Source: Ctena decussata
Taxonomy: Eukaryota > Mollusca > Bivalvia > Lucinida > Lucinidae
NCBI GenBank assembly: GCA_963989385.1
Contig: OZ022501.1
Location: 630,001 to 694,000 of the forward strand
Direction of reading: 5' to 3'
Length of the DNA stretch: 64,000 nt
In this document: positions 55,074 to 64,000 of the stretch, in pieces
Layout of the letters: each line of letters starts with the position of its first letter
How positions within the stretch are numbered: the stretch's first letter is position 1
Made by a program: the position numbers and the translations under genes
The notes under the pieces: model-generated
What the model saw: the letters and a program-made list of their open reading frames with translations, nothing else
The model's database searches: none
What the model was told of the DNA's origin: nothing

Positions 55074-57001
55074 TGTTGCAGCACACAAAACAGGTAAAGT
55101 ATCTTCTCACCATAATTATCCTTAATATTCGGACACAATGAATTTATCCGGCCAAGTATCGAATCATAGATATGACAGTGCAGATTCTGACTAATCTGAT
55201 GAAGAACTGTCCGATCAAGGTCTGTTCTGTTGAATACTGTTGTCCCAATATTTTGGCCATTTAGTATAAACATGGGTTAACTGTCAACGTTCGTAACCCT
55301 ACTTCCCTATTGAAGAAGAATATCAAAAGGTCTGCAAATTCTGTATTTAGATGAAATCAGTGCATTCGGCATTATTGTGCACTGTTAATAGCAATTCCTC
55401 CATTTTCTCAGCCTTTCTATTCTCGACATTGGCGCAGAGAAGTCTATTGGTCCGAAAGGAGCCGTACCAAGAAAAGGTACATTACAGTAACTGCGAACAG
55501 GTTGCTCGGCCGAAGTCTGATCAGTCTGTACAGTCGGTATATAAAGACTCGCAGAAATTTAGTGACAGCAATGATTCTGATCAGCTTGTGAGATACGCAG
55601 GCTGATCTTGGTTTTCGCTACTCTTACATGCAACAAAGTATTTTTAGACGATGCAGTGTAAATTGTGCCGGAGTTCAGCAGACAAGAAATAGCACAAAGA
55701 CGAATGCATTTTCTCGTCAACGATTTTTTACATAAACATATGTTGTTAATACTTTAGGCTTTAGTCTTAACATACAATCATTTACAAACAGTGCAGATCT
55801 GGATGCGAAGGCTCATAATGAGCCACTTCATGTTGAATTTCGTTGCTTGCCATCTCCATTAGTCCTTTTCCGTCTTAATAGAATTATTCCTAAGATCGGC
55901 CCGTTCAAAATTCAAAGATAAAATCATGTATTTAGGAGTGAACAGGTTAAACAAGATTTCTTGAAATATTTTGGTTTAAAAACTGACATTTAGTATCAGT
56001 TAATCAATAAACTTTAAAGGCCCCTTTGCTCTCCTAGTTGTATAATTTTCGGTATTATTTCGATCCGATACAGTTTCGTCAAAGTAAATGATCGTGATAG
56101 TTCAGCGTTGAGCTTTTTTACGCATTGAGCTTTTTGTATAAAAAAAGGGTGTGAATGAAAAATGATTTGGGTCATTTTAGTTGGCAAGCAAACTGACATA
56201 CTTTAGATATCACAAACTTTATGATATGGTAAAAACACAAGACGAAGGGCTCCATTTGTTATATCGCTTTCGTGTATATTTCATCGTTCAGCTGGGAACG
56301 GACAGATTTATCATTTTTCAAAAACCTTATACCCCTACGTTTTGCCGGACATGGTACAGCATATACATATCAACAGTTATTTTTTCACCAAACGTGAAGG
56401 CAGAATCGCTATAGTTATTGAGCTGAACTACGCAAGAATGTGCTTTACGTATTTGCGAACAGCGCATGCTCAAACTAGTATGTGAGCCCCTGCGAGTCAT
56501 CTAAAGCCGTCAGTTTCTGTCAGAAGCTTCCTTGGGTCCGTGCATGGTATATGCGAGCAGCAAAGGATCTGGTCAGACGGCACGGATGCGCACACTGATC
56601 TGAGCCTTTGCTGGGCGCAAAGGTTCGAAGACCTGTTTTTGCTTGTGTTTGAACGATTATATCAATTGGGCCTTTCAGAACAAAAAGTGATTTCCGCTTA
56701 TGCAGTAGCTCCTTTCACAAAACATGTTTGAACAGAATTAGGTCACGGCAAAAAAAAAATAAATAAATAAAAATAAAAAAATAAATAAAAAAATAAATGA
56801 TTAAAAATGATAAATAAATAAAACGAATAAACAAAATAACTTGGTGCCTATGCGAACAGCGAATACCCTGTCAGAAAGTATCTGTAAGGGCACGTGGTCA
56901 GACTGCATGCAGCCCAAAACAGAAAAGTATATCAATGTTTACTTCTCATAGAAAAGGCTATTCGGCTCTTCCGCATGCTTGTATCAGTATTTCTTCCGCA
57001 G
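55074..57001. other. Non-coding interval
   Basis: Two worn GATCAG-type fragments (about 55500-55630 and 56545-56625) and an A-rich (AAATA)n run (56747-56830). No exon recognised. Confidence 0.45.
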
Positions 57002-57870
57002 TTAAGGTGGTGATTTGTGGTATATACAAAAATCTCAATAAAACCATAAAAAAGTATCGTATCTCCCTGAAAGTTACCAGACTTCTTATTTTTGTTGGTC
57101 TCTACATTTTAGAATACAAAATAGAGGGACATGCTGTTTAGAAAAGTGTTTTTATATGAAAAGATCAAAGGGTAATTTTGTGCGAATAAATCTAAAAAAT
57201 GACCATCATTATTGAAAACGTAACTAGGTCTGAACTTAGATTAATCCATTAAAAAGAGCGTCCTAGCAATTATTTGTTCCAACTCTTTCTCAAATTGTAA
57301 GGTAGGCCAGATAAAAACAGTAGCTTTTTCTCAAATGTCTGACCATGTATATAAGTGCATGTATAGTGATTGCATTCATTAATACAGGTAGGTCAGTTAT
57401 ACCTATATCATACTCACTGTATAAATATTACATTACAATGACCAAACCAGACGTGTTATTGTAATTATTCAACCTCGAAAATCATGAAAATAGACTCTAC
57501 TGTGTATTTTAAGACAAATAATTTGGACACAGGCCACACCTTTTTTTTATCTGCGCAGCCTGATAACGCGCAGCAAAAATGGAAAAAATAATTGCTAGGA
57601 CGCTCTTCATAATACATTAATTTAAGTTCAGACCTAGTTACATTTTCAGTAATGATGGTCATTTTTTAGATTTATTCGCACAAAATTACCCTTTGATCTT
57701 TCCTTATATAAATCCCTTTTAACATCAATAAGTCCTGCATTTGGGGATTCTGAATCATGAGAAACAACATAAAGAAGGCATCTGCTAAGTTTTGGGAAGA
57801 TCCGTTGTATTTTCAGCATTTTATGCAGATTTTTGTCTTTGCCCCAAATCAGTGATAATCACCACCTTAA
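57002..57870. mobile_element. TTAA-ended fold-back element, copy 1 (869 bp)
   Basis: Begins TTAAGGTGGTGATTTGTGG and ends ATCACCACCTTAA. Long internal inverted repeats pair 57155-57265 with 57590-57710 (CAAAGGGTAATTTTGTGCGA and GAGCGTCCTAGCAATTATTT and their complements). TTAA may be the target duplication, as in piggyBac-type transposition. A second copy in reverse orientation is at 59852-60721. Confidence 0.75.
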
Positions 57871-58706
57871 ATGTTTTAAAATGTTCTGACAGGAAAAATT
57901 TTAAAAAGTAGCACAGACTCATTTATAAATAACGGACTTTTCGAAGACGAACTATTCTGTTTTAGTTCTGTAGGTCATGTATTTCAGTCTTAACAGTCTT
58001 ATCAGTTGTAGCATTGCTATGAAACGTTGATTCAAGTTTTTCTGTTAATTCTCTATAAAAAAAAAAGATATATACATGTATTGTGACACTCATTACACGC
58101 TATGTAATCACGTGACCTAACTGTACAGCGACAAATGTTTTCTTGGTAACCAAAATGCTTTCTTGTGACGATTTCCAGAGAAAGGTGTTTGCACCATGCA
58201 AGTATTTTGAAGAATTCCTTCTCTAATACAGCCAGAAAGATGAAAGTTCTTGCATCAATAAATTCACCATATATGTCGGTTATTACAGCAGAGGTGTCAT
58301 TTTGAATGGACGGAAAGAAATGAGCATATGGCAATTAAACGGGTTTGAATTAGTCTTTCACTTCTAACAAGAAATGAATAAACTTACCGTTACAACGAAG
58401 CGCAATGTCATCATTTTTCTTTCCAAGTAAGCAGTTTGGTTACTCAGAAAGCAGTTGTCGCTGTACAGTTGGATCACGTGATTACATAGCGTGCATTAGA
58501 ACTGCCTCTGCGAGGCAGTTCTTTTGAGGGAGCAGAACATAGGATTTATGAAGAAATAAGAAAAAAATATCAATTATCCCTCTTACCGAGAGCTCTGATG
58601 GCTCATTAAATATACAAAGGAAGATATTTATCATTTCAGATGATCATAAAGGGAGAAAGAAGGAGCTTTTTTCCGTATACCAAGCAAAACACACCACATT
58701 TGCAGG
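57871..58706. repeat. Inverted repeat 58083-58500 and flanks
   Basis: GCTATGTAATCACGTGACC and CTGTACAGCGACAA (left) recur as TTGTCGCTGTACAG and ATCACGTGATTACATAGC (right). Each arm carries a CACGTG E-box. The minus-strand frame at 58053-58334 overlaps the left arm; it matches no family I know and is left unannotated. Confidence 0.6.
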
Positions 58707-58861
58707 TCAGTGGATCGTCTGGATCCACACCTACAGCTACAGTCACGTACCAAATGATATATGGGTCGCCTTCTGGACCACCTTTACCAGGTGTTCCACC
58801 ACCTAAGTTGCCGCCTCTACCAGATTCGAAAGAGTTGGATAGTGATAAAGACGAACAGTGA
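58707..58861 (+). CDS. Candidate terminal coding exon, Pro-rich tail
   Basis: After a plausible acceptor (CACATTTGCAG, AG at 58705-58706) a 51-codon frame encodes a Ser/Gly/Thr start, VTYQMIYGSPSGPPLPG, VPPPKLPPLP and an acidic end DSKELDSDKDEQ before TGA. Codon use is even and the composition resembles the disordered C-terminus of a eukaryotic protein. No upstream exon is recognised, so gene identity is unknown. The frame remains open upstream to 58640, where another acceptor (TCATTTCAG) precedes an ATG. Confidence 0.35.
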
Positions 58862-59851
58862 GATAAATAAGAAGTTATGGACATGTTTATACTGTCGTGT
58901 TTTACTTGATTCTACAAAGGATGATACTGTTTTATTGCTTTGATTGATTGGGTTGGGGAATAATGCATTGGAATAATATATTGTACTGCCACGATTTGAA
59001 AAAAAAAGTGTTAGATAGTTCTCCATTTCACCATAATCAGGCAGCGGTTCTGCTCAGCAACTGTTTAGCACCTCTTGAGTACGGATAATTTTCATGCCAA
59101 AATATTCACCTGATTTCATTCCCGCAAAGCCGTTTTTTCTTCCTAAAAACGAAAATGTTGCTTAAACAACTACGGTTTATGCAAATAATCCAGGAAAACT
59201 AAAGATTGCTGTTGGTTTGCTATCCAGGAAGTATATGCTAATGATTTCAGAGTGTTTAATATAAAATACCAGAAGTTTTAAAGTATAGACAGACCAGCAC
59301 GTACAAGTAAAGATACTTAGACTATGAACATTTATGCTTACTTCTAAAAAAATAAAGGAAATAATAGAGGCCTTGCTACGACGTCGACGACAGCGTTCCA
59401 ATATACACTTCCACAGGAGATCAAAGTGATCGGGAAGTATTTTCTACCTTCTCACACCGAACTTCTCCTAAAAGAAAGAATATGCTCACCAACAGCATAA
59501 TATTTCCTTTAGTTAAAAGGAGCTCCCACTGGAGATGGGATTTACCTTCTAGGGAAGCAAATACTATCCCATTAAAGTTGGCTCTCTTGTTAAATGGCGG
59601 TCAACTTTATGACACTTTTTATCTTTGCACTTTACATTTGCCGTGTCAAGTTCAAGTTGTCAAGTTCAAGATTTTTTTATATGATGGGCCTAAGCAAGTT
59701 CGGCGAGCTATCCTTCTTAAAACAGTATTTTTATTATTTGCCAAATAAATGTTACCTAATGAGTGATCAATAATTTACATTACATGTGCGTTTGAATTAA
59801 ATACATGTCTGTGTAAGATTATTGTATGGAACTACAGGATCTTGTCTTTGT
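58862..59851. other. Non-coding interval
   Basis: It contains a decayed copy of the dispersed GAATATGCTC/AGGAGCTCCC repeat near 59475-59540. Nothing else was recognised. Confidence 0.4.
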
Positions 59852-60721
59852 TTAAGGTGGTGATAATCACTGATTTGGGACAAAGACAAAAATCTGCATA
59901 AAATACTCAAAATAACACTGATCTTTCCAAAACTTAGCAGATGCCTTTTTTATGTTGTTTCTCATAATTTAGAATCCCAAAACGCAGCATTTGTTTATGT
60001 TAAAAAGTGTTTTTGTAAGAGAAGATCAAAGGGTAATTTTGTGCGAATAAATCTGAAAAAATAATATCTTTATTGAAAATATACTTAGTGCTTAGAGTAC
60101 CTTGTTGCATAATGGAGAGCGTCCTAGCAATTATTTTTTCAAACTCTTTCACACATTATCAGGCTGAGCAGATGAAAAAAGATGCAGTCTGTGTCCAAAT
60201 TTTTTTGTCAAAACACACAGGTGAGACAGGTGATACTATTTTAACAAGGTTGAACAATTTCATCTACACACCACTGATCATGTCAGTAATGTATTATTTA
60301 TACTGTAGGTGTTAACATAGGTATGCTTGCCAACCCTATATTTAATAAATGTGTCCAGTGTACATTTACTTTGTACATGGTTGAACATTTGAGAAAAAGC
60401 TACCGTTTTCATCTGGTCTACATTACAATTTGAGAAAGAGTTGGAATAAATAATTGCTAGGACGCTCTTCATTATGCAATAATGCACCTTCAGCACTACG
60501 TAAATTTTCAATAACGATATTATTTTTTCAGATTTATTCGCAGAAAATAACCCTTTGATCTTTCCTTATAAAAACACTTTTTTAAGCAGCATGTATGTTT
60601 ATTTTGTATTCTAAACTGTAAAGAACAACAAAAATAAGAAGTCTGCTAACTTTCAGGGAGATATGTTACTTTTTTATGGTTTTATGCAGATTTTTACTTT
60701 TACCACAAATCACCACCTTAA
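59852..60721. mobile_element. TTAA-ended fold-back element, copy 2 (870 bp)
   Basis: Begins TTAAGGTGGTGATAATCACT and ends CACAAATCACCACCTTAA, the ends of copy 1 exchanged, so it is inserted in the opposite orientation. Same paired internal segments (TCAAAGGGTAATTTTGTGCG near 60026 and its complement near 60540). Confidence 0.75.
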
Positions 60722-63700
60722 TCTGTTCTGTATCAATCCAGGCCGTCAGACAGGAGGAAGAAATGGGTTTTTTTTCCTAAAAGATAAAGGACGTTTTGGC
60801 ATTTACAAATGAATTTAAAAAACTTATTTGAGTTTTACGCCCCTTTCAACAGTATTTCGTCATATGGTAGGGTGATAATGACAATATTAGGATGAAGGTG
60901 TGAAGAATATTCTGTCATTGACGGAATGAAACCCGGTACCGCTTTATAATCATGTCGAACACAGCCAAGACTCTGGTCAGGGAAATAAGTCGATGAAACT
61001 CATTCGCCAGAAGCAACCCAACTCTCTCTGTCTCAGAAAAATTGTTTAAGATAGAAAACAGTTTATTGTTTACTCAGTATTCCTGGGATATGTTTTAATT
61101 TGGTAGGCCAGACATAGCATTTTCCGGTTTCTTGGTCGCAAATTCGGATTAATGTTTGATTCTTTGGTTGATCTTGTTGAGTGGACTCGAAAATGGTAAA
61201 GTATGCAAATTAAGTCTTTTAGTTTACGCCACTATTGATAACCACAAAATAATAACAATAATTGAAACGCATTTTTATCAACATACCAGTTTACTATTTA
61301 TCTTGGGATTACGCGTCGTCTATATTTAGCAGCTGCTCGGTACAATGTGGGGCTGAACTCGATAAAAATAGAGCTGTCATACCTGTCCAATAGATTAGCA
61401 GATGTATGAACCTTATCGTTTTTATTGGCCAACGTATCACGCGTAATGGTGAACCGTTGTGACTTTATTCGCCACGGACAAAGCTATCGAAGTTTGTATT
61501 CGAACGGTCGACGTGCTTTCGCTGTATCTAGCTATGGCTTGTCTAGCAGTATCTGTGACTGAAAGGCTGACTGAGTGAACTCAGACCACTCAAAGAATCA
61601 ACTAGAAGAATCATGTTTGCTCATCAGGAGTCATATTAATTCTAGCCTCAGTAGCATATCTTACAGTACATTATCACTATGGTGACACATATTTGTATGG
61701 AAATGTATGATCCTTGTGAGTCGTGATATCAAAGGTTTATACACTGATAAACTGGGTATTGATAAGGTGAAATAAAATTGGCTAACATAAGTATGGCAGA
61801 TGAGTCCATAATAAATGGGCCAGAAACTCTATTATTGTATAGATGTCTTTCATACCTGGGACTTTATGTGCCATACAAAATCAAAATGGGTCACTTGAAA
61901 ATCAATGAAATATTTGACTTAAGAAGTTCAAAATCTTCAACAGAATGCTTTTTACATAATAATTAAAAAAAAAAACTCTCAATAAAGCGCCTATACAATG
62001 AAATTCTTTGAAGAAATGTTATAATGGAGATTATGGAACTGCCCTTCATCAAACATGAAACAGTGCTCTAACACACAGATCTACCTCTACCTATCCTTGG
62101 CCTATAACTGAACTCAATCATTCCTGATCTCACTAATAATTCAAACATTTTCAGTTGGAATGACTTATTGATCATGAACAGATGCCTCTTTTTCTGTTAA
62201 AATTCAAGATTTTCCATCGACCTTGTATTTAAGGAGATTTTGGGACCCACACACCAATTTTTTAAGGGTCCAATGCCAAAAGTAAAGGGTTGTGTATTCT
62301 GAAAATCATTACATGTACTTTGTATTGTGCCAAGAATACTATAATGTTTAGTGCCAAGAATAATATAATCTTTATTGGAATTCATCAACTGGTTTGAATC
62401 TGGACTTGGATTTTGTTTTGAGAGTCCCAGTGGATGCACAATTTTTTATTCTGGGAGTCCTATACACCATTTTGAGGGTCTGTAACCCTCTATCTTGCGT
62501 CTGGGAAAACCCTGTAAAATGCAAACATAATTTTTCATAAGAAGTCTGCAGAACAGTGTCTCCCTTTTCTGGGCATGGTCATGCTGCAGAGCTAATGCAA
62601 ACACTCAAAGCAAATTTTACTCCGGCATCGACACTGGATAAGTAACTACCCCTAGTCACAGGCAGAATGAAAATGGAATAGTTTGTCCATCTGTTGTATA
62701 TGACACATGTACATAGGCAATGCCATGCAATTAAGGCCATTTAACAGCTTTTATGATGAAAAACTCACCGTGTCACTTTTAATTGTTGCTTAGGATGACA
62801 CAAAGAAAGATACAGAAATTTCAATGTTGCATTATACATATAACTCAAATATCAATAATAATACATGTAATAATAATAATAATAATAAAATTGTTTTCTG
62901 TGTTAATAATCATCATAACATTTATGAATATGCAACTGTCAGTTATTTACTAAAATTTGATTTTCTATTAGGTATTTATACAGACCTAAGTAGACAAAAT
63001 AGTGCTGCAGATACCACAGTGAGAGTGTGTCTCGGTGAATACCTCATGCTTAGGTACATGTATGGTGATCAAAATGAGAACTACATGTCATTTTCTGTGG
63101 AACCATAATAATTTGTTAGTAAGACAAGTTTGGTCTCTTGTAAGAACAAACCCAAATATCTTGGTCTTGTTTTATTCTGCTAAAACATTGTGTTTTTTTC
63201 TCTTCTAAAATAATCCTGATAACCCTAATCCATCTAAACAGACAAATCTAGAATTTTTCAGTTGTTTTTTGAGAGATACCACCATGCTCTTATAACGAAA
63301 TATATAGTTTTGTTGAACATACCACTTTTAAGGATGTTGTATGCTTTGAGCAATTTTCAAATAATATGGTATTCACTTTGTTTTCTTGTCACAAAACTCA
63401 GTGAACCGAGTTTTCAAAATGTATTATTTCTTAGGTGCCCCTCCTCCACCAAAACCCACCCCCACCCTCACACGTGATTCATACCATTAATTTAATTTGG
63501 TGCCCCACCTTAGATACCTATACTATTAAATGTCAAAGGCAATCATGAAATCAATAAGCAGATATCATGCTTGTTCAAGCTTAATGAGAACCCTAACAAT
63601 AAATCTCTCTCAATAACATCTACAGTAACAATCTATAACCAAATTATGTGGACACCTAACTTTATTTGATGATTACCCTAACATTTGAACAAAGTAATTT

Positions 63701-64000
63701 TTTCAATCTGAAGGTATGTCAGAAAGCAGACAGTGCTGACCCTGACCAGACCGCTCCTTTAAGGAGCTGTCTGATCTAGGTCTACTCAGCTAGTCAGCCT
63801 TTTCATGAAAATGTCCAGATAGTAAGAATCATTGCAGTAATCATTCAATCAATGTAGACTACTAGCGATCGATCAATTAACCCTAGCCATAGGTAGTTTG
63901 TCAGGCAGTCTGTTTATTACCAGAAGTAACTCATTTTATTGCACTTTAGTTGCTGATACAACAGACTAAAAGCAACAGAAACCTAATCAATGGGACATTT
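60722..64000. other. Right-hand non-coding interval
   Basis: No exon of the kinase N-lobe (glycine loop, VAIK lysine, HLYFVFEYM-type segment) was recognised on the minus strand. Present are a short (AAT)n run (62850-62890), a worn hairpin near 63745-63785 (GACCGCTCCTTTAAGGAGCT) and otherwise unique AT-rich DNA. This is either kinase intron 5' of exon a or intergenic. Confidence 0.45.

Noticed and set aside
58053..58334. Minus-strand 93-codon frame, with a possible small first exon and GTAAGT donor near 58385
   Set aside because: The frame runs into an inverted-repeat arm and I recognise no domain. A chance open frame is as likely as a gene.
54795..58861. FBXO9 as a head-to-head neighbour of the kinase, as in vertebrates
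   Set aside because: Neither plus-strand candidate resembles FBXO9 (no F-box or TPR-like segment), so conserved synteny is not supported in this window.

Overview
The window looks like nuclear DNA of a lophotrochozoan animal, most likely a bivalve mollusc. The evidence is short exons with GT-AG introns, two genes closely resembling animal RAB10 and CILK1/MAK, and a dense mix of Helitrons, CR1-like LINEs, a Penelope-like element with hammerhead ribozymes, tRNA-derived SINEs, fold-back MITEs and hairpin-ended tandem-repeat elements. The species assignment is inference. Host coding sequence is only a few percent of the 64 kb.

Left part (1-12 kb): positions 1-3740 hold two near-identical 1.86-kb units of a non-autonomous Penelope-like element. 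Each has a GIY-YIG endonuclease remnant, a cluster of eight CACGTG E-boxes, a TATA box and a hammerhead ribozyme. The first exon of RAB10 follows on the minus strand (4530-4656), so the array probably sits in RAB10 intron 1. Next come a 2.9-kb hairpin-ended element filled with a ~145-bp satellite, a tRNA-Thr gene held between the arms of a long inverted repeat, and a minus-strand Helitron carrying a tRNA-Met-like sequence.

Middle part (12-31 kb): an old LINE 3' fragment was split twice, first by a nearly complete CR1-like LINE (12170-16789, imperfect 8-bp target duplication) and then by a 2.1-kb solo LTR (17586-19727, perfect 5-bp duplication) that carries six TGACGTCA sites. Further right are a TA-flanked MITE and several tandem-repeat arrays (about 165, 426, 160 and 320 bp). 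I found no host gene here.

Right part (31-64 kb): nine consecutive minus-strand exons (53032 down to 34683) encode most of a CILK1/MAK-type ciliary kinase, from subdomain VI to the stop codon. All phases agree. The N-terminal lobe exons were not found and probably lie beyond the right edge. The introns hold nine copies of a ~230-bp fold-back element, several of them within 30 nt of a splice site. They also hold a tRNA-derived SINE, a second Helitron (opposite orientation, itself carrying a 1.27-kb insertion), a pogo-like element and other inverted repeats. Two unrecognised plus-strand coding candidates (54795-55073 and 58707-58861) and two copies of a TTAA-ended 870-bp fold-back element lie further right.

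The host genes show no operon-like relation; RAB10 and CILK1 are simply two minus-strand genes. Both act in membrane or ciliary trafficking, but nothing in the sequence says the proximity is functional.
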